The position numbers and the translations under genes are program-made. Shown here piece by piece: positions 33,423-43,108 of a stretch of 64,000 bases of DNA. The notes under the pieces were generated by a model that had not been told where the DNA came from, made no database searches, and saw only the letters and a program-made list of their open reading frames with translations. The stretch's first letter is position 1, and each line of letters opens with the position of its first letter. Source of the DNA: Comamonas sp. (GTDB lineage Bacteria; Pseudomonadota; Gammaproteobacteria; Burkholderiales; Burkholderiaceae_C); contig JADMKK010000036.1 in NCBI GenBank assembly GCA_015478895.1, positions 1-64,000 of the forward strand, read 5' to 3'.

Positions 33423-36302
33423 TCAACTCAGGTAAGACTCCAGCGGAGGGCAGGTACACACTAAGTTGCGGTCGCCATGCACATTGTCAATACGTGCCAC
33501 GGGTGGCCAGTACTTGCTAGCCAATTGCGAAGTGCCCGCTGCCTGTTGGCGCGAGTAGGGGTGATCCCATTGGTTGACCAGCAACTGGGCTGCAGTGTGC
33601 GGCGCATTTTTGAGCGGATTGTCATCGCGTGGCCAGCTCCCCACTTCGATCTGCCGAATCTCTTGGCGAATGGCAATCATGGTTTCAATAAATCGATCAA
33701 GTTCTGCCAACGGCTCGCTCTCGGTAGGTTCCACCATCAAGGTGCCGGGGACAGGAAAAGACAGGGTCGGAGCATGAAAACCATAGTCCATGAGGCGCTT
33801 GGCGACGTCTTCTGCCGTAATACCGGAGCTTTCCTTCAATGGCCGGATGTCCAGAATACATTCGTGCGCCACCCACCCACCTGGCCCAGCGTAGAGTGTG
33901 GGGTAATGTGCTTTCAAGCTCTGGCTGATGTAATTGGCATGCAAGATGGCAACTTCCGTGGCGCGGCGCAGACCTGGTGGGCCCATCATGCGGATGTACA
34001 TCCAACTGATAGCCAGTACCGAGGCGTTACCCAGTGGTGCAGCCGAAACGGCGCCAACGCCTCCTTCATGCCCTGAAGCGTGGTGAGCAGGCAAGAAAGG
34101 CAGCAAGTCTTGCGACACGCACAAAGGGCCCACACCCGGGCCCCCGCCGCCATGTGGAATGCAGAACGTCTTATGCAGATTCAAGTGGCTGACATCGCCA
34201 CCAAATGCGCCCGGAGCCGCCAATCCCACCATGGCATTCATGTTGGCACCGTCTACATAGACCAACCCGCCATGCTGGTGCACCAAATCGCATAGCGCAC
34301 GCACCGTGCTTTCAAACACGCCGTGTGTACTCGGGTACGTAATCATCATGCAGGCGAGTTTTTCGCTGTGCGCCTCGCACTTGGCTTGCAGGTCACCCAT
34401 ATCCACATTGCCGTGCGCATCGCAGGCGACCACAACCACCTGCATGCCGCACATGTGCGCACTGGCTGGATTGGTTCCGTGGGCACTTGAAGGAATGAGG
34501 CAGACAGTGCGCTGCTGCTGACCCCGCGATGCATGCCATGCCCGGATCGCTAGCAGCCCGGCATATTCCCCTTGTGAGCCTGCGTTCGGCTGCAAGCTGA
34601 CTCCTGCGTAGCCGGTGATGGTGCTGAGCCACTGACTCAGTTGCTCGCTAAGCTGTATATAGCCCTGCTGTTGGTCGGCTGGGGCAAAAGGGTGAATGTG
34701 CGCAAACTCTGGCCACGTAACCGGCAGCATTTCGCTCGTGGCATTGAGCTTCATGGTGCAAGAACCCAATGGGATCATGCAGCGATCCAGCGCCAGATCC
34801 TGATCAGACAAGCCTCGGATATAGCGCAGCATTGCGGTTTCACTGTGGTGCTGGTGAAAAACCGGGTGAGTTAGATAGGGCGTCGTGCGCTGTAATGCCA
34901 GAGGCAAGCGTGGGATAGCAGTCTTATCGCTCTGGAACGCTGGTGATTGGGACGCTCCAAACAGTCGTAACAGCAGCGTAAGGTCGGCAGGGGTGGTTGT
35001 TTCATCCAACGAAACACCTAGTTCAGTATTTGAGACTTTTCGCAGGTTAGCCCCCGCCAGTAAAGCGCGAGTAGCTATGTTTAAGGTAGCTTTACCCGTC
35101 TGCACGGTGATCGTGTCAAAAGCGTGGCGGTGGCGCAGCGTAAAGCCCAGTTGTTCCAGCGCTTGTGCCAGTTCGCTGGTCAGCGAGGCAATGCGCTGTG
35201 CGATGTGGTGCAAGCCGTCGGGGCCGTGGTAGACCGCATACATACTGGCCATCACTGCAGGCAAGACTTGTGCGGTACAAATGTTCGAGGTGGCTTTTTC
35301 CCGACGAATGTGTTGCTCACGAGTTTGCAGCGCCAGGCGCAATGCGGGTGCGCCTTGGTTGTCAATGCTAAGGCCCACAAGGCGCCCAGGTAGGGATCGT
35401 TTTAAGGGCTCTTGGCAGGCCATGAAGGCGGCATGCGGTCCACCGGCACCCATGGGCATCCCTAGTCGCTGCGTGCTGCCAATGGCGATGTCTGCACCCC
35501 ATTCTCCGGGAGGGGCAAGCAACGTCAGCGCCAGCAAATCTGTAGCGACAACAAGCAGGGCCTTTTGGGCATGACAGGACTGTGCTGCTTGTTGCCAGCC
35601 TTGCACCCCGCCTGTGCTGCCGGGGTACTGCACCAGGGCTCCAAAGTGTGCTTGCTGCAAGGCTTGCTCAAAAGCGGCATCGCTCTCGCAATACACGATT
35701 TCCCAACCCATAGGATCTGCACGCGTGCGCAGCACTTCGAGGGTTTGAGGGTGGACATCGGTGTGCACCACAAACGTAGAGCTTTTTGATGGGGAGTTGC
35801 GCCGCGCCAGCGCCATGGCTTCGGCTGCGGCAGTGGCTTCGTCGAGCATGGACGCATTGGCCACAGGCATGGCAGTTAAGTCGCAGACCATGGTCTGAAA
35901 GTTCAGCAGCGCTTGCAGTCGGCCTTGGGAGATTTCAGCTTGGTAAGGCGTGTAAGCGGTGTACCAAGCAGGGTTTTCCAAGATATTGCGCTGAATCACC
36001 GTGGGCGTGTGGCAGCTGTAGTAGCCTTGGCCAATAAAGCTTTTGAGCACCCTGTTACGGGTGGCGACGGCGCGAAGCTCTTGCAGCGCTTGTTGTTCGC
36101 TCACAGGTGCAGGCAGTTGCATTTCCATGGTGCTGGCGATGTCTGCCGGGACGACAGCCTGAACCAAAGCTTGCAATGAAGGCTGGCCGATGCGGTGCAG
36201 CATCTGGGCCTGATCTTGCGCATTCGTGCCAATGTGGCGGTGCTCAAAAACGCAAGGGTTTTGCGTTTCTTCGGACATGGGTACTTGCAGGCGCTGATTC
36301 AT
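33423..36302 (-). CDS. gcvP: Glycine dehydrogenase (P protein) of glycine cleavage
   Basis: Encodes 959 residues, the PLP enzyme that decarboxylates glycine and passes the aminomethyl group to lipoyl-GcvH. It is the full-length homodimeric type with two aminotransferase-fold halves. The PLP lysine is in [17 protein letters not shown] (about Lys711). The N-terminal signature [15 protein letters not shown] and [20 protein letters not shown] are present. Several start codons lie close together; GAGGAAGG favours the ATG at 36302. It follows gcvH after two hairpins. Confidence 0.96.
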   Translation of the reverse strand: MNQRLQVPMSEETQNPCVFEHRHIGTNAQDQAQMLHRIGQPSLQALVQAVVPADIASTMEMQLPAPVSEQQALQELRAVATRNRVLKSFIGQGYYSCHTPTVIQRNILENPAWYTAYTPYQAEISQGRLQALLNFQTMVCDLTAMPVANASMLDEATAAAEAMALARRNSPSKSSTFVVHTDVHPQTLEVLRTRADPMGWEIVYCESDAAFEQALQQAHFGALVQYPGSTGGVQGWQQAAQSCHAQKALLVVATDLLALTLLAPPGEWGADIAIGSTQRLGMPMGAGGPHAAFMACQEPLKRSLPGRLVGLSIDNQGAPALRLALQTREQHIRREKATSNICTAQVLPAVMASMYAVYHGPDGLHHIAQRIASLTSELAQALEQLGFTLRHRHAFDTITVQTGKATLNIATRALLAGANLRKVSNTELGVSLDETTTPADLTLLLRLFGASQSPAFQSDKTAIPRLPLALQRTTPYLTHPVFHQHHSETAMLRYIRGLSDQDLALDRCMIPLGSCTMKLNATSEMLPVTWPEFAHIHPFAPADQQQGYIQLSEQLSQWLSTITGYAGVSLQPNAGSQGEYAGLLAIRAWHASRGQQQRTVCLIPSSAHGTNPASAHMCGMQVVVVACDAHGNVDMGDLQAKCEAHSEKLACMMITYPSTHGVFESTVRALCDLVHQHGGLVYVDGANMNAMVGLAAPGAFGGDVSHLNLHKTFCIPHGGGGPGVGPLCVSQDLLPFLPAHHASGHEGGVGAVSAAPLGNASVLAISWMYIRMMGPPGLRRATEVAILHANYISQSLKAHYPTLYAGPGGWVAHECILDIRPLKESSGITAEDVAKRLMDYGFHAPTLSFPVPGTLMVEPTESEPLAELDRFIETMIAIRQEIRQIEVGSWPRDDNPLKNAPHTAAQLLVNQWDHPYSRQQAAGTSQLASKYWPPVARIDNVHGDRNLVCTCPPLESYLS

Positions 36303-36334
36303 CATCCAACCTTCCTCATGTGCAATGCGCAAGC

Positions 36335-36395
36335 GCTGCTGGCCTTCCAGCAGCTAGGCAACCGCTGCGCTGGCTTCATACAAGCGCAGCGGTTG
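36335..36395 (-). repeat. Tandem hairpins between gcvH and gcvP
   Basis: Nearest gcvP: GCTGCTGG/CCAGCAGC with loop CCTT (36335-36342 with 36347-36354). Nearest gcvH: a 13-bp perfect stem CAACCGCTGCGCT (36359-36371) with its complement (36383-36395). Neither has a T-run, so they look like mRNA stability or processing elements rather than terminators. Confidence 0.65.
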
Positions 36396-36416
36396 TGAAA
36401 GGGCGCTTAACGGGGT

Positions 36417-36791
36417 TTAAGCATTGGCCGCAAACTGGCTATAGCTGGTCTCATCCATCAAAACATTAAGTTGACTGGGATCGCTAAGTTTGACTTTAAA
36501 GAACCAGCCCGTGTTGAGTGGATCGGTGTTGGCTAGTGAAGGATCGTCGCGCAGGGCTTCGTTGACTTCTACGATTTCACCGCTGACGGGCATATATACA
36601 TCGGCAGCGGCCTTGACCGACTCCACCACACCAGTCACATCACCTTGCTGAAAGTGTGTACCGACTGCGGGAAGGTCTACAAACACCACGTCACCTAGTG
36701 CATCTTGGGCATGTGCGGTGATACCGACGACTGCAGCTTGCAAGTCAGCGGTGTTGATCCACTCGTGTTCTTTGGAAAATTTAATGCTCAT
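36417..36791 (-). CDS. gcvH: Glycine cleavage H protein
   Basis: Encodes 124 residues, the lipoyl carrier that shuttles the aminomethyl group between P, T and L proteins. The lipoylated lysine is Lys60 in GVVESVKAAADVYMPVSGEI. GDVVFVDLPAVG and the C-terminal NTGWFFKVKLSD are typical. The ATG at 36791 has GGAG nine bases upstream; six upstream codons are open but unsupported. Confidence 0.97.
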   Translation of the reverse strand: MSIKFSKEHEWINTADLQAAVVGITAHAQDALGDVVFVDLPAVGTHFQQGDVTGVVESVKAAADVYMPVSGEIVEVNEALRDDPSLANTDPLNTGWFFKVKLSDPSQLNVLMDETSYSQFAANA

Positions 36792-36923
36792 AGGAAATAA
36801 CTCCGTCAATCAAATAGGGCCGTCAGGTCGATGTCATGTTCTTCGCAGGCAGCGTGCTGCCGCGATGGGTGCTCACTGTAGCGGGGTTGCGTTGCTGCCA
36901 TGCAAGTGCGCCTTAATTTCAAC

Positions 36924-38066
36924 TTAGCTTTTGCGGTAGCGAGTGCCAATAAACGGCATGGGCACGACTTCCATCCGTACTGGTTTGCCGCGCACCATGG
37001 CGTGCAACTGGGTGCTGATGGCGCTGTGTGGCGTGGCGACGTAGCCCATCGCGATGGGTGCGTTGAGGCTGGGCGATAGCAGGCCGCTGGTGACGGTGCC
37101 CACTTGCGGGCCATCCGGCAGATGCAGAGGCGTGCCATCGCGTACGGGTACACGTTCCAGGCCCTGTAAACCCACACGCAGTGTGGGGGGCACTGGTACT
37201 TGTCCGGCGATCTGCGCGAGCACCACTTCGGCGCCGATAAAACCGCCCTCGCGTGCGCCGCCAAGACGACGCACCTTGGGAATGCTCCATTGCAGTGCTG
37301 CTTGTGTAGGGGTGGTGCTGGCGCTCATGTCGCTGCCAAACAGGCACAAACCTGCTTCCAGACGCAGAGAGTTGCGTGCACCCAGACCTGCGGGCTGCAC
37401 CTCTTGCAAAGCCAATAGCTTGCGTGCCAAAGACGCCGCTTGGCCGCAGGGGATAGCAATTTCAAACCCATCTTCGCCCGAGTAGCCGCTGCGCGTGGCA
37501 TACGCGGGAGCGTCTTCAAAGTCAAAAGGCATGCCATGCATGAACAGAAGTGTGTTGGAGGCCGGCAGCAGGGTGTGAAATGCCGCGCTTGCTTGGGGGC
37601 CTTGCAAAGCGAGCAATGCCATGTCTGGCAAGGCCTGTACGGTGCAGATGCTGCCAATGTGTTGCTCTATCCATGCCAGATCTTGCACTTTGCGGGATGC
37701 GTTGACGATCAGCAGGTAATCCACGCCCCGGTTGATCACCATCAGGTCATCCAGGATGCCGCCTGACGCATTCAGCAGCAAGGCGTAGCGTTGCTTGTGC
37801 GGCGCGAGATCCACGATGTCGACCGGCAAAATACTTTCAAGAGCGGCAGCCGCATGAGGGCCGCTGATGCTGATTTGCCCCATGTGGGACACATCAAACA
37901 AGGATGCATGCTCACGTGTTTGGCGATGCTCGGTCAGCAAACCTTGCGCGTACTGTACAGGCATGGCGTAGCCTGCAAACTCCACCATGCGCGCTCCAAG
38001 CTCTTGATGTAGCGCATGCAAAGGCGTGCGAAGCAGGTCTGCATTGGAGGGTGAAGCACTCGTCAT
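36924..38066 (-). CDS. gcvT: Aminomethyltransferase (T protein) of glycine cleavage
   Basis: Encodes 380 residues. It transfers the methylene unit from GcvH to tetrahydrofolate and releases ammonia. Seen are RTPLHALHQELGARMVEFAG, SLFDVSHMGQISISG and ATRSGYSGEDGFEIAIP (the folate-site region), and EAGLCLFGSDM near the middle. It is the first gene of gcvT-gcvH-gcvP. The leader of about 100 bases shows no glycine riboswitch that I can recognise; a TAGAAT at about 38104 (minus strand) may be the -10. Confidence 0.95.
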   Translation of the reverse strand: MTSASPSNADLLRTPLHALHQELGARMVEFAGYAMPVQYAQGLLTEHRQTREHASLFDVSHMGQISISGPHAAAALESILPVDIVDLAPHKQRYALLLNASGGILDDLMVINRGVDYLLIVNASRKVQDLAWIEQHIGSICTVQALPDMALLALQGPQASAAFHTLLPASNTLLFMHGMPFDFEDAPAYATRSGYSGEDGFEIAIPCGQAASLARKLLALQEVQPAGLGARNSLRLEAGLCLFGSDMSASTTPTQAALQWSIPKVRRLGGAREGGFIGAEVVLAQIAGQVPVPPTLRVGLQGLERVPVRDGTPLHLPDGPQVGTVTSGLLSPSLNAPIAMGYVATPHSAISTQLHAMVRGKPVRMEVVPMPFIGTRYRKS

Positions 38067-38226
38067 GGCCGCGTCCTTGATTCGGTGATGCAGACCATTC
38101 TAGGCCGCTACTGGCGTCCGTGGGTCAGGGCGAGTGCGGTGTTGCGCGCCGGTAATATGCACAGACAAATAAGCCATGTAGGGCCATCTACACTGAATGG
38201 ATTCGACGCACTTTGAGGGAGCATTC

Positions 38227-39795
38227 ATGGGTTTGACGCTGGGAGAGACTTTGTCGTGGGCCGCGCGCTACCTGCCTAACAAAGCGGCCATTGTGGTCAA
38301 TGAGCAAGGCCAGCCTCGCCAAACGTGGACGTATGCGCAACTGGATGCGCAGGTCAATCGCCATGCGCATGCGCTGCTGGGTTTGGGCATCGGCCATGGC
38401 GATGTGGTGGCAGCTTTTCTCTACAACACGCCCACCTATGTATTCACCATGATGGCTGCGGCCCGTATTGGTGCGGTGTTCAACCCGATTAACTACCGGC
38501 TGGCTGCGCAGGAGCTGGCCTTCATTTTGGAAGACGGCAAAGCCAAGGCTTTGGTGTTTGAGGCAGAAGGTGCCGACGTGGTGCAGCGCGCGCGCGCCTT
38601 GACTTCCAACACTGCGCACTGGGTTTACGTTGACCCCGCGCCCAGCGCCAACTGCGCGACGGCGCACCTGGAGTTGCTGCTGCGCGATCAACCCAGCACC
38701 GCGCCCGACGTTCAGGTGCATCCTGAGGATGCCTGCATCTTGATGTACACCAGTGGCACCACTGGCCGCCCCAAGGGCGTGGTGCACACCCACGCCAACA
38801 AACTGGCGCACAACGCCATGATGCACCAGGTCATGCATTACAGCCGTGAGGATGTTGGCCTGAGCATTGCCCCGCTGAATCACACCGCCGAGCTGCACAC
38901 CAGTTTCATGCCCAAGTTGCAAGTAGGTGCCACGCAAGTGCTGCAGCGCAAGTTTGATGCGGATGACGCCCTGCGTCTGATCGAAGAAGAGCGCGTGACC
39001 TTTTTCTTTGCTGCACCCACCATGATCGCCATGATGCTCAACGCCCCCAGCTTGCAGCAGCGCAACCTGCAATCACTGCGCCTGGTGGAGTACGGCGGTG
39101 CGAGCATGGCCCCGCACTTGATCCGAGAGTGGACGGCCAAGGTGGGTAGCGGGTTGATTCAAATCTTTGGCACCACCGAAATGGGGCCGTGCATGTCGGT
39201 GCTGTACCCGCACGAGCAGCTCAGCCACGCAGGCTCTGCGGGCTTGCCTTCGCTCAATCACCATTTGATGGTGGCGCGCGTGACCGACGATGGCTTGCCG
39301 ACCGATCCAGCTAACGCCTGCGTCGTGGGCGAAGTGGGAGAGATTCTGGTCAAAGGGCCTTGCATGATGTCCGGCTACCTCAACCGCCCCGACGCCAATC
39401 AGCGCGCCTTGGCGCATGGCTGGTACCACACGGGCGACATGGGTGAGCTGGATGAAGACGGCTACCTGTGGATTCGTGACCGCATGGATTACATGATCAA
39501 CTCCGGTGCCGAAAACGTGTACCCGCGCGAAGTGGAGGATGCACTGATCGAACACGCCGACGTGCTGGAAACTGCCGTAGTGGGCGAGTCCGACGAAAAA
39601 TGGGGCCAGATTGTGACGGCCCATGTGGTGCGCAAAGCTGGCACGCAAGTAACGGATGAGCAACTCAATGCGTTCTTGGTCAGCGGTGACAAACTCGCTG
39701 CCTATAAACGCCCACGTCGGTACCACTTTATAGACGCACTGCCCAAAACCAGCAGCGGCAAGATTCAAAAGCACTTGCTCAAAGCGGCCGCGTAG
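38227..39795 (+). CDS. Acyl-CoA synthetase, adenylate-forming
   Basis: Encodes 522 residues of the class I adenylate-forming family. It activates a carboxylic acid with ATP and joins it to CoA. The P-loop YTSGTTGRPKGVVHTH is at about residues 171-186, IFGTTEMGP is the A5 region, GWYHTGDMGELDEDGY the TGD motif, and LPKTSSGKIQKHLL carries the adenylation-half lysine. Medium/long-chain or aromatic acids are possible; the sequence alone does not decide. GAGGGAG stands five bases before the ATG at 38227. It diverges from gcvT. Confidence 0.92.
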   Translation: MGLTLGETLSWAARYLPNKAAIVVNEQGQPRQTWTYAQLDAQVNRHAHALLGLGIGHGDVVAAFLYNTPTYVFTMMAAARIGAVFNPINYRLAAQELAFILEDGKAKALVFEAEGADVVQRARALTSNTAHWVYVDPAPSANCATAHLELLLRDQPSTAPDVQVHPEDACILMYTSGTTGRPKGVVHTHANKLAHNAMMHQVMHYSREDVGLSIAPLNHTAELHTSFMPKLQVGATQVLQRKFDADDALRLIEEERVTFFFAAPTMIAMMLNAPSLQQRNLQSLRLVEYGGASMAPHLIREWTAKVGSGLIQIFGTTEMGPCMSVLYPHEQLSHAGSAGLPSLNHHLMVARVTDDGLPTDPANACVVGEVGEILVKGPCMMSGYLNRPDANQRALAHGWYHTGDMGELDEDGYLWIRDRMDYMINSGAENVYPREVEDALIEHADVLETAVVGESDEKWGQIVTAHVVRKAGTQVTDEQLNAFLVSGDKLAAYKRPRRYHFIDALPKTSSGKIQKHLLKAAA

Positions 39796-39886
39796 GCGGG
39801 CAAAAGTCGCTGGCGTATTTCTGCCTTTTTACGCCCTGAATTATCAAGGACCAAAAGATCGTAAACACCTTCTTAAGGCTTAGGTC

Positions 39887-40408
39887 ATGCTGCAATCCCC
39901 CGCTCAATCACACCGCCGGCAATTCGGGCGCTCCGTATGGCGTCTGAACGTGGGCATGGCCTTATTTTGGATAGCGGCGCTGGGTGTGATGTATGTGGCC
40001 ATGGAGCGTTACTTGCAGCCTTCATCTTCTGTGGTGACGGCGGAGGGCAACTTGCAACTGCAGCGCCACCGCGACGGGCATTTTTATGCGGACGGCAGCA
40101 TCAACGGCCAGCCCGTGCGCTTTATGGTGGATACCGGGGCCAGCTCCATTGCCGTGAGCGATGCCCTGGCACAACGCGCCGGCCTGGAAGGCGGCGAAGT
40201 GGTGCAGTTTCGCACTGCCAACGGCACCCGCATGGGGCGGCTGGTGCGGGCGCAAAGCATCACCGTGGGTCCGCTGCAAGCGCGCAATTTGACCGTGGGC
40301 ACGGGATACACCGGCAGCAATGAACAAGACGCTTTGCTGGGGCAGAACTTCTTGCGGCAGTTTGATGTGCGCATTCGAGACAACGTGCTGGAGTTGCGCC
40401 CACTTTAA
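39887..40408 (+). CDS. Membrane-anchored retropepsin-like aspartic protease
   Basis: Encodes 173 residues. One N-terminal membrane helix (about 22-40) is followed by a single retropepsin-like domain of the clan AA/TIGR02281 type with active-site FMVDTGASS (Asp82) and the second-half segment LLGQNFLRQFDV. Like viral retropepsins, such a one-domain protease must dimerise to work. The active site would face the periplasm. The substrate is unknown. A repeat hairpin with T's follows the stop. Confidence 0.88.
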   Translation: MLQSPAQSHRRQFGRSVWRLNVGMALFWIAALGVMYVAMERYLQPSSSVVTAEGNLQLQRHRDGHFYADGSINGQPVRFMVDTGASSIAVSDALAQRAGLEGGEVVQFRTANGTRMGRLVRAQSITVGPLQARNLTVGTGYTGSNEQDALLGQNFLRQFDVRIRDNVLELRPL

Positions 40409-40418
40409 ATTGAATATT

Positions 40419-40460
40419 GATAGCTGCTAGCCCTTGGTATATAAGGGATAGCAGCTGTTT
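40419..40460 (+). repeat. Dispersed inverted repeat, copy D, likely terminator
   Basis: AGCTGCTA-g-CCCTT pairs with AAGGG-a-TAGCAGCT across a seven-base loop and is followed by GTTTTTATTG. It is the most symmetrical copy of the family and serves as terminator of the retropepsin gene, ten bases past its stop. Confidence 0.75.
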
Positions 40461-40539
40461 TTATTGATTTTTTATATGGTTTGCTTATGCAGGCATTTCG
40501 CGTACAGAAATCAAGTAGCTGCAGCAGCCCACGCAGGGT

Positions 40540-41703
40540 TCAGGGCGTGAGTACCACTTTGCGGCAATCGTCTTCTTGCTTCTCAAACATTTCGTAGCCT
40601 TTGACGGCATCTTCCAGACGCATGCGGTGGGAGATGATGACTTCGGGCCGCATCTTGCCGTTGGCAATATGTTCCAGCAGCTCGGGCATGTACTTTTGCG
40701 CATGGGTCTGGCCCATCTTGAAAGTCAGCCCTTTGTCAAACGCATCACCAAACAAGAAGCCGTGGATGAAACCGGCATAAACACCGGGCACGCTGACTAC
40801 GCCGCCGCGGCGCGTGGCCGCAATGCACTGGCGCAGCGCTTTGCCGCTGGAGCCTTCCAGACGCAAGGTGGTCAAGGCGGTTTCCAGCGCGCTGCCCTTG
40901 GCTTCAAACCCTACGGCCTCAATCGTGGCGTCCACACCGTGGCCCCTGGTGGCGTTGAGGATGATGTCTGCAGGGTCGTCTTCTTCGGCAAAGTTGATGG
41001 GAATGATGCCGTACACCTGCTGCGCGAAGGCCAGGCGTGAGGCATTGTCGTCCACCATGAAAATCTGCTCTGCGCCCAGAAAGCGTGCGCACAGTGCGCT
41101 CATCAAACCGACAGGGCCTGCGCCAAAAATGGCCACCGAAGCGCCGACTTTGATCTCCGCGTTCAAGGCAGCCTGGTAGCCCGTCGGCAAAATGTCCGAG
41201 AGAAACAGAACTTGCTCATCGGCCAGCACTTCCGGAATTTTCAGCGGCCCTATATTCGCATGGGGCACACGCACATACTCCGCTTGCCCACCTGCATAGC
41301 CACCATACAGATGGCTGTAGCCAAACAATCCAGCACCCGGCGTGGCGCTTTTCTTGTTCATGATGGCGCCGCGCCCATCGTTGGTGTTTTCGCAGGCAGC
41401 AAACAGGGTTTTGTCGCAGTAAAAGCAGGAACCACAGGCGATCACAAACGGAATCACCACCCGGTCGCCGGGCCGCAGATGCGAGACATTCGGCCCCACT
41501 TCTTCGACGATGCCCATGAACTCGTGGCCCAAGATGTCGCCGTCTTTCATATTCGGAATTTTGCCGCGGTAGATGTGCAGATCAGAGCCGCAAATGGCGG
41601 TGGCAGTGACGCGCAGCACCAGATCGTCTTTGGCCGTCAAGATGGGATCGGGCACGGTTTCCATCCGCACATCCTTGGCACCCTGGTAAGTAAGAGCTCG
41701 CAT
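40540..41703 (-). CDS. Zinc-dependent alcohol dehydrogenase, formaldehyde-DH-like
   Basis: Encodes 387 residues, a medium-chain zinc dehydrogenase. The catalytic zinc site has Cys38 (AICGSDLH), His60 and Glu61 (GHEFMG). The structural zinc lobe has Cys90, Cys93, Cys96 and Cys104. The NAD-binding motif is [12 protein letters not shown]. The insert [20 protein letters not shown] is typical of the subgroup resembling glutathione-independent formaldehyde dehydrogenase. The substrate is uncertain. It diverges from the catalase-like gene across about 290 bases. Confidence 0.9.
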   Translation of the reverse strand: MRALTYQGAKDVRMETVPDPILTAKDDLVLRVTATAICGSDLHIYRGKIPNMKDGDILGHEFMGIVEEVGPNVSHLRPGDRVVIPFVIACGSCFYCDKTLFAACENTNDGRGAIMNKKSATPGAGLFGYSHLYGGYAGGQAEYVRVPHANIGPLKIPEVLADEQVLFLSDILPTGYQAALNAEIKVGASVAIFGAGPVGLMSALCARFLGAEQIFMVDDNASRLAFAQQVYGIIPINFAEEDDPADIILNATRGHGVDATIEAVGFEAKGSALETALTTLRLEGSSGKALRQCIAATRRGGVVSVPGVYAGFIHGFLFGDAFDKGLTFKMGQTHAQKYMPELLEHIANGKMRPEVIISHRMRLEDAVKGYEMFEKQEDDCRKVVLTP

Positions 41704-41867
41704 GGTGTTCCTTGCTACAAAAAGTTAAAGAAAAAAAGGATGGCTGCTTTCGCGAGTGCCATTTCCCATCTGCCCACTGTGGGAGGCTTGGCGGCCCGCT
41801 GGCGTAGGAGCAGATTCCGTATGCAGGTGAAACATGGGGCAGGCTGAGTGAGGGTGTACGCATTTCT

Positions 41868-41990
41868 TTGAGCGCCCCGCTTGCCTACAGCAAGGCGCAG
41901 GTATGGCTGACGGAGGGCGGCGCAGGCTTGTTTGAAGAATGCAGGAGCGGGTTCTCCGCCATGACACGCTCACAGCGCTACACCTTCTAA
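41868..41990 (+). CDS. Possible 40-codon leader or gene remnant before the catalase-like gene
   Basis: A plus-strand frame reading LSAPLAYSKAQVWLTEGGAG, then LFEECRSGF and ending QRYTF stops three bases before the ATG of the catalase-like gene. Third-position GC is high, as in real genes here, and the residues look protein-like. The start is unclear: a TTG at 41868 has GAGGG about a dozen bases upstream, and the frame is open about 20 codons further with no better start. It may be a translated leader coupled to the next gene (which lacks its own clear ribosome site) or the C-terminal stump of a lost gene. No family was recognised. Confidence 0.35.
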   Translation: MSAPLAYSKAQVWLTEGGAGLFEECRSGFSAMTRSQRYTF

Positions 41991-41993
41991 GCC

Positions 41994-43073
41994 ATGAAAA
42001 ATTCCCCTCCCGATATGCCCCCAGCGCCGCTGCCCTATCTGCCAAGCTATGAAAAACTGGAAGACGACGAGGCGCAAACGGCCCAGGAATTGGCAGAAAC
42101 CATGCTGCACATCAGCCAGACCGTTGCCCAGGATGAGGGGAGGGCACTGCGCAGTGTGCATGCCAAGGCCCATGGCATCTTGCGCGGTACGCTGCAAGTG
42201 CTGCCTTTGCCTCCGACGCTGGCGCAGGGGCTGTTTGCCCAGGCTGCGACTTACCCTGTGGTGCTGCGTTTTTCGACCACCCCTGGCGATATGCTGGAGG
42301 ACGCCATTTCCACCCCGCGTGGCGTGGCGATCAAAGTCTTGCAAGTGCAGGGCGAGCGTCTCGACCCTGAAGACGGTTTGCAAGAGCAGGACTTTTTGAT
42401 GGTCAATGCGCCCGTGTTCGGCGTGCCGAATGCCAAAAAGTTTCTTTCCGGCTTAAAAGTGGTGGCGGCGACCACCGACCGGGCACCTCGTGCCAAAAAG
42501 CTGCTGTCCATGGCACTGCGTGGAGTCGAGGCCGTGATTGAAAAGGCCGGTAGCGAGAGCCGTTTGCTGAAAACCATGGGCGGCCATCCCGCGACCCATC
42601 CGCTCAGCGAAACCTATTTCAGCCAAGTGCCGCAACTGCATGGCCTGTATATGGCCAAGTACAGCTTGGTACCTGTCGCGCCGCAGCTCATTGGATTGAA
42701 GGAGGTGCGGTTAGAGCTTGCCGACCAGCCTGATGCCCTGCGCGAGGCGGTCACCAGCTTTTGTGCGTACCAAGAAGGCGTCTGGGAATTGCGTGCACAG
42801 TTGTGCGTGGATATTCAGCGCATGCCGATTGAAGATGCTTCAGTGCTTTGGTCTGAAGAGTTGTCGCCCTATGTGCCGATAGCGCGCCTGACGATGCCTG
42901 CGCAGACAGCGTGGGATGCAACGCAAGCCCCGAGCGCGGACGAAAAGCTCAGTTTCAGCCCCTGGCGCGGGCTGGCAGCCCACCGGCCGATTGGCTCCAT
43001 CATGCGCGTACGGCGCATGGCTTATGCCACGTCTTCAGCGTTCCGCCAGCGATTCAATGAGATCAAGGGTTGA
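41994..43073 (+). CDS. Catalase-family heme protein
   Basis: Encodes 359 residues of the small catalase-related group, shorter than true catalases (about 480). The distal histidine region RSVHAKAHGILRGTLQV (His56) and PVVLRFSTTPGD followed by STPRGVAIKVL match the catalase core, and FLMVNAPVF replaces the usual Asn-containing segment. A C-terminal RRMAYATSS may hold the proximal tyrosine. Members can have peroxygenase or weak catalase activity; true catalase function is not assured. The start codon comes three bases after a short upstream frame and has no obvious ribosome site of its own. Confidence 0.82.
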   Translation: MKNSPPDMPPAPLPYLPSYEKLEDDEAQTAQELAETMLHISQTVAQDEGRALRSVHAKAHGILRGTLQVLPLPPTLAQGLFAQAATYPVVLRFSTTPGDMLEDAISTPRGVAIKVLQVQGERLDPEDGLQEQDFLMVNAPVFGVPNAKKFLSGLKVVAATTDRAPRAKKLLSMALRGVEAVIEKAGSESRLLKTMGGHPATHPLSETYFSQVPQLHGLYMAKYSLVPVAPQLIGLKEVRLELADQPDALREAVTSFCAYQEGVWELRAQLCVDIQRMPIEDASVLWSEELSPYVPIARLTMPAQTAWDATQAPSADEKLSFSPWRGLAAHRPIGSIMRVRRMAYATSSAFRQRFNEIKG

Positions 43074-43108
43074 ACGCGCCACGGCGTACATCTCTATCCA
43101 TATGGGTC

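Noticed and set aside
38067-38226. Glycine riboswitch before gcvT
   Set aside because: Expected in many bacteria, but the leader is only about 100 bases and I find none of the conserved aptamer cores.
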